NCBI RefSeq assembly: GCF_905220975.1 | Contig: NZ_CAJNBK010000008.1 | Span: forward strand, 206,919 to 270,918 | Direction: 5' to 3' | Source of the DNA: Paraburkholderia haematera | GTDB lineage: Bacteria; Pseudomonadota; Gammaproteobacteria; Burkholderiales; Burkholderiaceae | Length of the DNA: 64,000 nt | Shown: piece after piece, positions 43,640-52,469 of the stretch | Position numbering within the stretch: the stretch's first letter is position 1 | Layout of the letters: every line of letters begins with the position of its first letter | Translations under genes and position numbers: made by a program | Notes under the pieces: model-generated | Told to the model about the DNA's origin: nothing | Seen by the model: the letters and a program-made list of their open reading frames with translations, nothing else | The model's database searches: none

Positions 43640-43993
43640 ATGAAACGACTTCTCCTGCTTGCTCCCGCTGCTGCCGCCACCGCTTTGCTCGCTGCCTGTG
43701 GTTCCTCCAGCGGCCCCGCCCGCGACGCGTCCCAGCCGATGATGTACGTGTCGTCGCAGCGCGCCCCTGCTTATATCGCCGATTGCCTCGAAAGCAAGCT
43801 GTCACGCGCGCGGATGTCGCACGTAGGCGACGCGACCGAGATCGCCGTCGGCTCCGATTCGAACAACTCGTATTTCGTTACGCTGACACCGTTCAACGCG
43901 GGCTCGGTTATCAAGGTGATGCATCCCGCGAATGCACCGGACGACCCGCCTGAACCGGAAATGCGCGTCGATATTGCACGCTGTGCGACCTGA
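43640..43993 (+). CDS. Small lipoprotein of unknown function
   Basis: 117 residues from the ATG at 43640. Signal sequence MKRLLLLAPAAAATALLAAC with lipobox LAAC|G near residue 20. Mature part has two further Cys (ADCLESK and DIARCAT) that could pair. No family recognised. The 306-nt gap before it contains the porin terminator and no other gene. In-frame ATG at 43478 would hide the lipoprotein signal and is rejected. Confidence 0.78.
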   Translation: MKRLLLLAPAAAATALLAACGSSSGPARDASQPMMYVSSQRAPAYIADCLESKLSRARMSHVGDATEIAVGSDSNNSYFVTLTPFNAGSVIKVMHPANAPDDPPEPEMRVDIARCAT

Positions 43994-44147
43994 GTTTCCG
44001 GCGATACGGTTGCGTTGCTGAAGGCCACACCGGAGGCCACGCCGATGCGCGATTTTTTATGTCGTGTGTCGGCTATTTTTTTACCTGTTCATCTGCGAAC
44101 ATAGCCGCCCTTTATCTTCTATCAGGCGCGCTGCGTCGTGAGGTTCG

Positions 44148-44696
44148 ATGGCATCCAACAAAGCACATCACGCGACTGGGTTTGCAGCCGGTGTTATCGC
44201 CGCGGCTGTTGTTGCGCGCGTCGGTGGTGGTTCGTTTCATGGTTCGTTTTTTGGTTCGTTTTTTGGTTCATTCCATATCGGCGTGTTGCTGAGTTTCATC
44301 GCCGGGGTGGCAGGGAGTACAGCGCCGGACTGGCTGGAAGTGGCGTGGTGGTCACGCGCGAGAAGACTGTGGATTACGCATCGTACGTTGACGCATTGGG
44401 GTGTGGCCTGGGTCGTTTTGCTCGCCGTTTCTTATCACTGGCTCGGGCGGTCGGTTTATGCTGCGCCAGCGTTTGGGTTCGCTTGTGGTGGGTTGATGCA
44501 TTTGTTGGCCGATTGGCCTAATCCTTTAGGGGTGCCGTGGGTGGCCGGGCGGCATTCTTTGAATCTTTGGAATAGTGGGCACTGTGATTTGATTGTTGTT
44601 GGAGCGGCCTGGGTCGCGGCCTGGTTTGTCGGGGAGCATGTCTGGTTGCATGGGGTCCATGCGGGGGCGGTTTTGCGGGTTTTGGGAATGGGGTGA
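44148..44696 (+). CDS. YdjM-type membrane-bound metal-dependent hydrolase family protein
   Basis: 182 residues, four or so membrane helices. Family motifs: KAHHATGF at the start, GSTAPDWLE near 62, ITHRTLTHWGVAWV near 79 and GGLMHLLADWPNPLGVPW near 115. His/Asp residues in these could bind metal. The N-terminal loop contains the repeat GSFHGSFFGSFFGSFH encoded by a 12-bp tandem repeat. The role of the family is poorly defined. Confidence 0.85.
   Translation: MASNKAHHATGFAAGVIAAAVVARVGGGSFHGSFFGSFFGSFHIGVLLSFIAGVAGSTAPDWLEVAWWSRARRLWITHRTLTHWGVAWVVLLAVSYHWLGRSVYAAPAFGFACGGLMHLLADWPNPLGVPWVAGRHSLNLWNSGHCDLIVVGAAWVAAWFVGEHVWLHGVHAGAVLRVLGMG
44229..44276 (+). repeat. 12-bp in-frame tandem repeat (x4) in the YdjM-type gene
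   Basis: Four units of GGTTCGTTTYAT/GGTTCGTTTTTT encode GSFH-GSFF-GSFF-GSFH. Because 12 is a multiple of three, copy number changes would keep the frame. Confidence 0.8.
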
Positions 44697-44724
44697 GGGT
44701 TGGGGTTTTTTTGCCTGTTCGGCG

Positions 44725-44985
44725 CTTGTTCTTTTGTATGCCTGTGGGGTTGGCCTTTCCTTGGTTTGTTAGTGGTCTATTAGTGTTGCCCCTGTGCGGG
44801 GCGGCACCTACTTTTCTTTGCCTGCCGCAAAGAAAAGTAGGCAAAAGAAAGCGGCTCACACCGCCAGCTCATAAGCGGGTCCCCCGCGCAGCCGCGGTAG
44901 TGGTGCATCTGGAATCTGTGTCCTCGCGCATTCGGCGCTAGTGACAAGGCGCTCATTCTTCCGGCGGCGCTGCGCGCGCCGATGC
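44725..44985 (+). repeat. Dispersed repeat, copy C
   Basis: Same element as copies A and B. The 15-bp inverted repeat CCTACTTTTCTTTGC/GCAAAGAAAAGTAGG lies at 44807-44841. Fills the 314-nt gap between the YdjM-type gene and the AraC gene. Confidence 0.87.
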
Positions 44986-45010
44986 ACAGTTCATTCACTC
45001 CGGTGCGGGG

Positions 45011-45835
45011 CTATGCCCGCGTCGCAGACGCGTAGTTGGCAGGTGTGATTCCCAGCAATCGCACGAATGCTCGCGTCATGTGGCTCTGGTCGGCAAACCC
45101 CGATGCGGCCGCTGCATCAGCCAACGTCGCGCCACGCGCGATCAGTTGCCTCGCAAGCATCACCCGGCGCTGCATCCTGTAGGCGTGTGGCGGCAATCCC
45201 ATCTCGTGGGCGAAGCCTCGTAACAACTGGAAGCGACTCATGCCCGTGTCGGCGGCAAGTTCGGCGAGCGTGAGCGGTGATGAAGGATCGTCATCGATGC
45301 GGGCCCTCGCTCGTGCAATCGGACTCAAGGAGTGGGTCAACCTCGATGGTGCAGGCGTGGTCGCGTGAGTCCGAATCAGATACCCAAGCAACGCAAGCAT
45401 CGCCTCCTCCCGCACCAGATCGTCCGGCACGGTTTGCGCTTCCACCGATACGGCAAACAGCCGCTCAAATAACACCTTCAACAACGGATCGCGGACCGCC
45501 GGTTGCGTCAGTTCGATCTCTCGCGTAGCCGCACCACTCAGCTCGACAGCGACTTCGGCTAGCATCGACGGCTCGAAATACAACATGCGCCACGCCCGTC
45601 CGCGTTCGTCGAGCGGGCTGCCGTCGTGCACCTCCCCCGGATTCACCATGATCGCGTCGCTCGCCCGCGCTTCAACCACGCCGCGTCCACTCGACGATCG
45701 ATGCCCGCCTGCAACGATTACGCCCACCCCGAATCGATCGTGCGAATGGCGCGGAAATGAATGCGCCGTTTCAGCAACCGTCGCTTCAACGCCAGCAAGC
45801 GCGCAACGAGGCATGTGAACACGGCCGCGCGACAT
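45011..45835 (-). CDS. AraC family transcriptional regulator
   Basis: 274 residues. N-terminal cupin-like sensing domain (HSFPRHSHDRFGVGVIVAGG ... IMVNPGEVHDGSPLD) and C-terminal double helix-turn-helix (LTLAELAADTGMSRFQLLRGFAHEMGLPPHAYRMQRRVMLARQLIARGATLADAAAASGFADQSHMTRAFVRLLGITPANY). Complete and canonical. Target genes are not apparent; no transporter or enzyme is divergent from it. Confidence 0.94.
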   Translation of the reverse strand: MSRGRVHMPRCALAGVEATVAETAHSFPRHSHDRFGVGVIVAGGHRSSSGRGVVEARASDAIMVNPGEVHDGSPLDERGRAWRMLYFEPSMLAEVAVELSGAATREIELTQPAVRDPLLKVLFERLFAVSVEAQTVPDDLVREEAMLALLGYLIRTHATTPAPSRLTHSLSPIARARARIDDDPSSPLTLAELAADTGMSRFQLLRGFAHEMGLPPHAYRMQRRVMLARQLIARGATLADAAAASGFADQSHMTRAFVRLLGITPANYASATRA

Positions 45836-45919
45836 GGTTCGCCTCTCAGGAGTTAAAGAGCGTCGCGCGCGCCAATCGACGGCGCCATGCGCGGGATGAC
45901 GCTTGAGCCGGCCCCCTCA

Positions 45920-46846
45920 TCAACCACCCTCCTCGTCCGTGCGCCCACCCTCGCGGACCTTGCCTTGCGACACGCTGCTGCCCGGCGGCACGCTATGCGT
46001 AAGCCACACGTTGCCGCCGATCACCGAGCCACGCCCGATCGTCACGCGGCCGAGAATCGTCGCGCCGGCATAAATCACGACGTCGTCTTCAACGATCGGA
46101 TGACGCGCATTGCCCTTGATCAGCGTACCGTCAAGGTCCGCAGCAAAGCTTTTCGCGCCAAGCGTCACAGCCTGGTAAACGCGCACACGCTCGCCAATGA
46201 TCGCGGTCTCGCCAATCACGACGCCCGTGCCATGGTCGATGAAGAAGCTTTGCCCAATCGTCGCGCCCGGGTGAATGTCGATGCCAGTCGCCGAATGCGC
46301 GATCTCGTTGATGAAGCGCGCGAGCAAAGGCACGCCGAGGCGATGCAACGCGTGCGCGAGACGATGGTGCGTCATCGCCCATACGCCCGGGTAACACAGC
46401 AGAATTTCCGTGATGTGCTGTGCCGCCGGGTCGCCGGTGAACGCGGCCTGAATATCGCTGACCAGCAACGCGCGAATGCCGGGCAATTGCGTGCCAAATT
46501 CGCGCGCGACGTTGAACGCGCGCGCCTTCAGATCGGCGTCCGGGGTCTCTCCGAACTCGGGCAGAAAACGCAAGGCGCGCCGTATCTGTTCGGCGAGCAA
46601 CCGCAACGTGCTCTCGAGCGTGTGGCCGACGTAGTAGTCGACCGTTTCGTCGGTTAGATCGGGGGCGCCATAATGCGTGGGAAACAGCGACGCGCGCAAG
46701 CCGGCAACAATCGCGATCACCGCTTCGCGCGACGGCAGTTCGCGAATGCCGAGCGGATGCCGCGTGCGATGCAATTCTTCACGCGACGCACGCAAGTCCG
46801 CGACGATCTGTTCGAGGCCCCAGTTGTGGGAAGGCACGTTAGGCAT
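45920..46846 (-). CDS. cysE: Serine O-acetyltransferase (EpsC-type)
   Basis: 308 residues from the ATG at 46846. Left-handed beta-helix hexapeptide repeats with IDIHPGATIGQSFFIDHGTGVVIGETAIIGERVRVYQAVTLGAKS near 190-235, carrying the catalytic His/Asp (IDHGTG) and DIHPGA motifs. Longer at the N-terminus than E. coli CysE, as in the EpsC branch. It makes O-acetylserine for cysteine synthesis. No cysteine synthase is adjacent. The C-terminal tail (REGGRTDEEGG) is acidic. Confidence 0.9.
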   Translation of the reverse strand: MPNVPSHNWGLEQIVADLRASREELHRTRHPLGIRELPSREAVIAIVAGLRASLFPTHYGAPDLTDETVDYYVGHTLESTLRLLAEQIRRALRFLPEFGETPDADLKARAFNVAREFGTQLPGIRALLVSDIQAAFTGDPAAQHITEILLCYPGVWAMTHHRLAHALHRLGVPLLARFINEIAHSATGIDIHPGATIGQSFFIDHGTGVVIGETAIIGERVRVYQAVTLGAKSFAADLDGTLIKGNARHPIVEDDVVIYAGATILGRVTIGRGSVIGGNVWLTHSVPPGSSVSQGKVREGGRTDEEGG

Positions 46847-46971
46847 AAAAGGACAGCGCCGTGCGCGAGGCACGGTTCAGAGTGATTGTCCCAAGAGATT
46901 ACCGCGTTTTGCCGCGGCTCGCGCAGCGTCGCACGGCTGCCGGGCGGGCCAACCCGCGGCACGCGGATGCT

Positions 46972-47205
46972 TCAGATGGTCACGCTGCTCGCATCGATCC
47001 AGCGCACCGCCCAGTCGCGCGCGTGCGCGATGGCGGTAGCTTCGTCAGGGAAATGCAGGTCGGAGGGGAAAAAACGGTTGGCGACCAGTTCGCCGTCGCT
47101 CGAGCGGGAAATCACCACATAAGGTTGCCAACTACCATCGCGCGCGCGCGCCGGCTCGCAATTCAGCAAGTAGCCGCGATGTGTGAATGCAGCATCAAAG
47201 TGCAT
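46972..47205 (-). CDS. Small conserved hypothetical protein
   Basis: 77 residues with GGCGGGTGA before the ATG at 47205. The pattern (FDAAFTHRGYLLNCEPARARDGSWQPYVVISRS then FPDEATAIAHARDWAVRWID) resembles a small beta-strand/helix protein common in Burkholderia. Function unknown. Confidence 0.65.
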   Translation of the reverse strand: MHFDAAFTHRGYLLNCEPARARDGSWQPYVVISRSSDGELVANRFFPSDLHFPDEATAIAHARDWAVRWIDASSVTI

Positions 47206-47569
47206 GTGTCACCCGCCCTGACGGCCCGTAAGGTGTTTTGAGCAGCGCGCGTTTGTTCGTTGTCAGCCATGTAAAAATAGCCGGACGCATGCCGTCAATC
47301 CATGTAAAAACAGCCGGACGCATGCCGTCAATTTAACCGTGCTTCGCTCGTCGGAGTAAGATCATACTCTGTAGAAAATAAGCGTCCATTAAAAAAAACG
47401 AAAAGAATCCGGACGCAATCGCCAGGCGAAACGCCCGTCTTCGTCACTGCGCATAACCGCAAGACAACTGCGGCGCCGCGCGCAGGATAAATTCACACGC
47501 ACAAAGACGTTGCGCGAGGCGGATCGGGTTTTGCTGCACTTCAACCATGTCCTCTTCAACGGAGAATGC
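47206..47569. other. Intergenic region with 33-bp direct repeat
   Basis: 364 nt between two hypothetical genes. Contains two direct repeats (47268-47332) and an AT-rich stretch near 47370-47400. No gene supported. Confidence 0.5.
47268..47332. repeat. 33-bp direct repeat, two copies
   Basis: Two 32-nt near-identical copies at 47268-47299 and 47301-47332 (period 33), differing at one base (AAAAATAG versus AAAAACAG). A related string occurs near 57607. Confidence 0.85.
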
Positions 47570-48025
47570 ATGATGAACAGCGATATCAACAAACCAGCAG
47601 ACGCGGGAAAACAGCCGCGCACCATCGGCCCGCGCACAGCGGAACTGCACAACGACCGCACCCATGACAGCACGGTCGACACCGATGGCAAGAATCTCGA
47701 GGCTGCCCGCATAGCCGGCTACAGCCCGATCTCGCCTGACGAAATCACGACGAGCAACGCGACGCTGATCAACAGCGTGCCCGAGGCGCACGACGGCATG
47801 GCCGGCTTCGACAGCCGGATTGGCGGCAATCATCTGCTGCTGGCGCTCGAACCGGGCTACACGGTCATCGACAAAGGCATGGTCGAGCCGGAGGGCATCG
47901 ATTCAGCGGACGATCCGTTCGACGAACCGCGTTCGATCCGCAGCCGTCGCGAACGCGGACGTATTCATTACGCTGTTAATCATTTGCGGCCCACTCGCAT
48001 AATCGAATTACATCGGGCGAAATAA
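47570..48025 (+). CDS. Hypothetical protein
   Basis: 151 residues from ATG 47570 (or the adjacent ATG 47573), with GGAG at 47561-47564. Hydrophilic, with the block TVDTDGKNLEAARIAGYSPISPDEITTSN and a basic C-terminus. No signal peptide or helix. I do not recognise the family with confidence; similar proteins seem to occur in Burkholderia-group genomes. Confidence 0.65.
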   Translation: MMNSDINKPADAGKQPRTIGPRTAELHNDRTHDSTVDTDGKNLEAARIAGYSPISPDEITTSNATLINSVPEAHDGMAGFDSRIGGNHLLLALEPGYTVIDKGMVEPEGIDSADDPFDEPRSIRSRRERGRIHYAVNHLRPTRIIELHRAK

Positions 48026-48092
48026 GGTTTCGCGTTGCGCGCACTTGTTTGAATGACGCCGCTCGCGCCGATTAATCAGTCGATTCCAAAGC

Positions 48093-48117
48093 GCACCCCG
48101 TTTGAATGACGGGGCGC
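48093..48117 (+). terminator. Possible terminator after the hypothetical gene
   Basis: Stem CCCCGT/ACGGGG extended by CGC/GCG around loop TTGAATG, followed by GTTTCG. The U tract is poor. Confidence 0.35.
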
Positions 48118-48232
48118 GTTTCGTCGCGGATTAGAAACCCGGGGTTGCAGGACCTGCAATTCGAACAGGCTATTTCCGCCCGCTGAACGCAGACACAATC
48201 GACTGCACATTTAATACCGAACGGAGCAGCAA

Positions 48233-48838
48233 ATGAAAAAGATCGTCGTGATCGGCGCAACCGGCACAGTCGGCCGGGCAGTGAGCGAAGCCTTGAAAGC
48301 GCGCCATGAGGTCATCGAAGTGGGCGCGACGCGCGGCCAGTATCGCGTCGACAGCACCGACCCGGCCAGCATCGAGCGCCTCTTTAGCGAGATCGGCAAG
48401 GTCGACGGCGTCGTCACCGCCACGGGCAAGCTGCATTTCGGCCCGCTGCCGGAGATGAGCGTCGAGCAATTCTGGGTTGGCCTGCGCGACAAGCTGATGG
48501 GTCAGATCAACGTGGTGCTGGGCGCCCAGCGGTACGTGAATGACGGTGGCTCGTTCACGCTGACGAGCGGCATTGTCGGCGACGAACCGATTCGCGAAGG
48601 CGCGAATGCAACCACCGTCAATCTGGCCCTGGAAGGTTTCGTGCGTGGCGCCGCGATCGAATTGCCGCGCGGCATCCGCATCAACGTGGTGAGCCCGACG
48701 GTGCTGATCGAAGCGCTCGACGCCTTTGCCCCCTACTTCCGCGGCTTCGAGCCAGTGAGCGCCGAACGTGCGGCGCAGGCCTACCTGCGCAGTGTGGAAG
48801 GCGCGCAAACGGGCCGGGTGTATCGCGTGGGGTATTGA
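48233..48838 (+). CDS. Short-chain dehydrogenase/reductase, atypical
   Basis: 201 residues, an SDR with cofactor motif GATGTVGRAV at the N-terminus, NVVLGAQ, and GSFTLTSGIVGDEPI. The expected Tyr-x3-Lys is not found: the segment reads ANATTVNLALEGFVRG, so both catalytic residues are replaced. Similar to the Lin1944-like SDR group. It may bind NAD(P) without classical catalysis or use other residues. Downstream on the opposite strand is the dehydratase gene. Confidence 0.85.
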   Translation: MKKIVVIGATGTVGRAVSEALKARHEVIEVGATRGQYRVDSTDPASIERLFSEIGKVDGVVTATGKLHFGPLPEMSVEQFWVGLRDKLMGQINVVLGAQRYVNDGGSFTLTSGIVGDEPIREGANATTVNLALEGFVRGAAIELPRGIRINVVSPTVLIEALDAFAPYFRGFEPVSAERAAQAYLRSVEGAQTGRVYRVGY

Positions 48839-48851
48839 GCCCTCAGCAGGC

Positions 48852-50603
48852 TCAGTGAATTTCCGGCTCGGCGGTTGCGTCCGGTCGAGCGCCGCCGCGC
48901 TGCAGGAAATCGAAGTCGCAACCTTTATCCGCCTGCAGCACGTGCACCTGATGCAAGGCGCCGTAGCCGCGCGTAAAACGCGGCTCGGGTTTGACCCAGG
49001 CGGCCTTGCGACGCGCCAGTTCCTCTTCCGGCACGAGCATGTTGAGCTTGCGCCGCGGCACGTCCAGTTCGATCAGATCGCCACTTTGCACCAGCGCAAG
49101 CGGGCCGCCGACAAACGACTCCGGCGCGACATGCAGCACACAGGCGCCGTAACTCGTCCCACTCATCCGCGCATCCGATATGCGCACCATATCGCGCACG
49201 CCCTTGTGCAACAACTTCCGCGGGATCGGCAGTTGCCCCCACTCGGGCATTCCCGGCGCGCCCACCGGCCCCGCATGCTGAAGCACGATCACGCAGTTTT
49301 CGTCGATGTCGAGCGCTTCGTCGTCGATGCGCGCGGCCATGTCGTTGTAGTCCTTGAACACCACCGCGCGGCCGATATGGACGAGCAATTGCGGCTCCGC
49401 CGCGCCGGGTTTGATCACGGCGCCGTCGGGCGCGAGATTGCCGCGTAGCACTGCGAGGCCGGTATCGGGCAGGAGCGGCGCGCTGCGGCGGCGGATCACC
49501 TCGTCGTTGAAAATCGTCGCGCCTTCGAGGTTCTCGCCGAGCGTGCGGCCGTTCACGGTTTTCTGCGAACGGTCGATCAGCTCGCCCAGTTCGGCGAGCA
49601 TGGCCGGCAACCCACCGGCATAGAAAAAGTCTTCCATCAGATACGCGCCGGTCGGACGAACGTTTGCCAGCACCGGCGTGCGGCGCGAGATGTCGTCATA
49701 GCGATCGAGCGTCAGTTCGATGCCGGCGCGGCGCGCGAGCGCGATCAGGTGCACGATCGCATTGGTCGAACCGGACAGCGCGAGGCAGGTGGTCACGGCA
49801 TTGTCGATCGACCCGGCGGTGATCAGATCGGATGGCTTCAGGTCCTCCCAGACCATCTCGACGATGCGCATGCCGGTTTTCGCCGCCATCTGCGCGTGCC
49901 GCGAATCCACTGCGGGAATGGAGGCAAAACCAGGCAGCGTAAAGCCAAGCGCTTCGGCCGCGCTCGTCATGGTCGACGCGGTGCCCATCGTCATGCAGTG
50001 GCCCGGCGAGCGCGCAATGCCGCCTTCGACGCCTTGCCAGTCCGCTTCCGTGATGGTCTGCGCGCGCAGGTCGGCCCAGTACTTCCAGACGTCCGATCCG
50101 GAGCCGAGCGTGACGCCGTTCCAGTTGCCGCGCAGCATCGGTCCCGCGGGCAGAAAAATCGCCGGCAGATCCATCGAAATCGCGCCCATCAGCAAGGCGG
50201 GCGTGGTCTTGTCGCAACCGCCCATCAGCACGACGCCGTCGGCGGGATACGAGCGCAGCGTCTCCTCGGCTTCCATCGCGAGGAAGTTGCGATAGAGCAT
50301 CGTGGTGGGCTTCTGGAACGGCTCAGAGAGCGTCTGCACGGGCAGTTCGACCGGAAAGCCGCCCGCCTGCCAGATACCGCGTTTTACCTCCTCGACACGT
50401 TGCTTGAAATGCGTGTGACAGGCATTGATCTCGCTCCACGTGTTGAGGATCGCAATCACCGGCTTGCCGGCGTATTCCTCGCGGTTATAGCCCATTTGCG
50501 CGGTGCGCGAGCGATGGCCGAACGAGCGCATATCGTTCACGCCGTACCAGCGGTGGCTGCGCAGTTCTTCGGGTTTCTTTCTCGTCGTCAACGTCTGCTC
50601 CAC
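48852..50603 (-). CDS. IlvD/Edd family dehydratase (L-arabonate dehydratase-like)
   Basis: 583 residues from a GTG at 50603. Fe-S cluster Cys are in INACHTHF (residue 62), MGGCDKTTPALLMG (about 130) and SPGHCMTMGTASTM (about 203). The form resembles sugar-acid dehydratases (L-arabonate, D-xylonate type) rather than branched-chain IlvD. Last gene of a leftward unit behind an ABC importer, 49 nt after the second permease. It would convert a sugar acid to the 2-keto-3-deoxy acid. The exact acid is not decided by sequence. Confidence 0.85.
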   Translation of the reverse strand: MEQTLTTRKKPEELRSHRWYGVNDMRSFGHRSRTAQMGYNREEYAGKPVIAILNTWSEINACHTHFKQRVEEVKRGIWQAGGFPVELPVQTLSEPFQKPTTMLYRNFLAMEAEETLRSYPADGVVLMGGCDKTTPALLMGAISMDLPAIFLPAGPMLRGNWNGVTLGSGSDVWKYWADLRAQTITEADWQGVEGGIARSPGHCMTMGTASTMTSAAEALGFTLPGFASIPAVDSRHAQMAAKTGMRIVEMVWEDLKPSDLITAGSIDNAVTTCLALSGSTNAIVHLIALARRAGIELTLDRYDDISRRTPVLANVRPTGAYLMEDFFYAGGLPAMLAELGELIDRSQKTVNGRTLGENLEGATIFNDEVIRRRSAPLLPDTGLAVLRGNLAPDGAVIKPGAAEPQLLVHIGRAVVFKDYNDMAARIDDEALDIDENCVIVLQHAGPVGAPGMPEWGQLPIPRKLLHKGVRDMVRISDARMSGTSYGACVLHVAPESFVGGPLALVQSGDLIELDVPRRKLNMLVPEEELARRKAAWVKPEPRFTRGYGALHQVHVLQADKGCDFDFLQRGGARPDATAEPEIH

Positions 50604-50652
50604 GATGTCTTTGCCGTGCTTGTGTGTTGCTGTGTTTCCGCGATCCGCCGCC

Positions 50653-51582
50653 TCAGCGCTTCTGCTCCTTGACGCGCGACACGATCTGCGTCGGGCTGAC
50701 GAATTGCAGCGCGATCAGCACCCAGATCAACGTGATCGCCATGTAGATCATCGCCATCGCATCGATCGATTGCGGTGCGCGCACGCCGGTCGAGAATACA
50801 GCGTAGTACAACGCGACCACGAGCGTTTGCGTCGCGGGGCCCGCCGTAAAGAATGTCAGCTCGAACATGCCGATGGTGCGTACCAGCACGAGCAACCCCG
50901 CTGCCAGCATGCCGGGCACCAGCAAGGGCAGCAGCACGTAGCGGAAATAGCGGAACGTGTTCGCGCCGAAAATACGCGCCGCCGCTTCGAGATTGGGATC
51001 GATCTGTTCGATGAACGGCGTCATCACCAAGATCACGAACGGCAGCGCCGGTACGAGATTCGCAAGAATCACACCGCCTAGCGTGCCGGCGAGGCCGACC
51101 TTGTACATGACGGTCGCCATCGGGATGCCGTACGTCACGGGCGGCACCATCAGCGGCAACAGGAAGATCAGCATCGCCATGCGCTTGCCGGAAAACTGCA
51201 CGCGGGCAAGCGCATACGCCGCGGGCACGCCGAGCACGACCGACAACAGCACCACCGCGCCGACCACTTCGACGGTGACCCACAACACGCTCGCCAACTG
51301 GAAATCGCTCCACGCCTGCGCATACCAGTGCAGCGTAAAGCCTTGCGGCAGCAAGGTACCGAACCAGCGGGTCGCCACCGAATTCACCGCGACGGTTGCA
51401 ATCAGCAACACCACGTTGACGAGGAAAAACACCATCGCGCCCCACACCAGCACGCGCCAGATACGGCCCGGCACACTGGCGCGCTGCTTCACGCGCTTGC
51501 TGGGTTGCCGCGCGCCGTCGTTGTTCTCGTTCGATGTGGACGCGGACCACGAAGGCTGCGCGGTGTGGCGATCGCTAGCCAT
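50653..51582 (-). CDS. ABC transporter permease (second subunit)
   Basis: 309 residues, about six helices after a hydrophilic N-terminal 45 residues. The coupling loop EAARIFGANTFRYFRYVLLPLLVPG matches the EAA motif of binding-protein-dependent permeases. The start overlaps the stop of the first permease by one base (TGATG, 51580-51584). Confidence 0.92.
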   Translation of the reverse strand: MASDRHTAQPSWSASTSNENNDGARQPSKRVKQRASVPGRIWRVLVWGAMVFFLVNVVLLIATVAVNSVATRWFGTLLPQGFTLHWYAQAWSDFQLASVLWVTVEVVGAVVLLSVVLGVPAAYALARVQFSGKRMAMLIFLLPLMVPPVTYGIPMATVMYKVGLAGTLGGVILANLVPALPFVILVMTPFIEQIDPNLEAAARIFGANTFRYFRYVLLPLLVPGMLAAGLLVLVRTIGMFELTFFTAGPATQTLVVALYYAVFSTGVRAPQSIDAMAMIYMAITLIWVLIALQFVSPTQIVSRVKEQKR

Positions 51583-52469
51583 CAGCCCTTGCCTCCCGTC
51601 GTCGGGCCGCTGTAGAAGCAACGGCGCGCGCCGAGCAAGCTGGCAACCACCAGCAGTTGCACGAAACCCATCACCATCGCGATCGCGGAAGCAAGCGAAT
51701 AATCGTAGCTTTCGAACGCGGCTTCGGCCGCGGCGATCGACATCACGCGCGTCGGGCCTGCGGGCGCGCCCAGCAGCACCGCCGATGGAAATACCGAGAA
51801 CGCCTGCACGAACGACAAACACGCGGCCATGGTTAGACCGGGCACCAGCAACGGCAGATAGATGCGACGAAACTGCTGCCACGGACTCGCGCCAAGCGTG
51901 GCGGCAGCGCTTGCGAGCGTCGGATCGATGCCGGTCACGTACGACAGCGTTAGCAGAAACGCGAACGGAAAACCCGACACGATCAGCGAGATCAGCACGC
52001 CCCAGAAGTTATGCGTCAAACGCACTTCATCGGCGTAGAGATGCAGACCTTGCAACGCCTGCGGAAACCAGCCGTTCGGGCCGAAGTACGTGAGCATGCC
52101 GTCGGCGATCAGCACGGTGCCGAGCGTGACGGGAATCACCAGCAGCGTCGTGACGAGTTTCTGATAGGGCGAACTGCGGCGAAGCGCGAATGCCACGGGA
52201 ACCGAGACACCGACGTTGATCAGTGTCGCGGGCACAGCGAGCTTGAGCGTGACGAGAATGGTCGGCCACATCGACGTGTCGGTGAAGAACGTCAGATAGT
52301 TGGCCCACAGGCCGCCGCCATTCATCGGCCGGAACGACAGCACCAGACCATACGCAAACGGATAGATGAACAACGCGACGATGAAAATCAAAGCTGGCGC
52401 AACCAGCCACGCTTTGGCGTCGCGCGGCGCAATGGCTGCACGTGGCGGCGACAGCGTGGGCGTGTTCAT
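51582..52469 (-). CDS. ABC transporter permease (first subunit)
   Basis: 295 residues, about six helices; coupling loop ASAAATLGASPWQQFRRIYLPLLVPG. Start overlaps the ATPase stop (ATGA 52466-52469). With the second permease it forms the membrane core. Confidence 0.92.
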   Translation of the reverse strand: MNTPTLSPPRAAIAPRDAKAWLVAPALIFIVALFIYPFAYGLVLSFRPMNGGGLWANYLTFFTDTSMWPTILVTLKLAVPATLINVGVSVPVAFALRRSSPYQKLVTTLLVIPVTLGTVLIADGMLTYFGPNGWFPQALQGLHLYADEVRLTHNFWGVLISLIVSGFPFAFLLTLSYVTGIDPTLASAAATLGASPWQQFRRIYLPLLVPGLTMAACLSFVQAFSVFPSAVLLGAPAGPTRVMSIAAAEAAFESYDYSLASAIAMVMGFVQLLVVASLLGARRCFYSGPTTGGKG

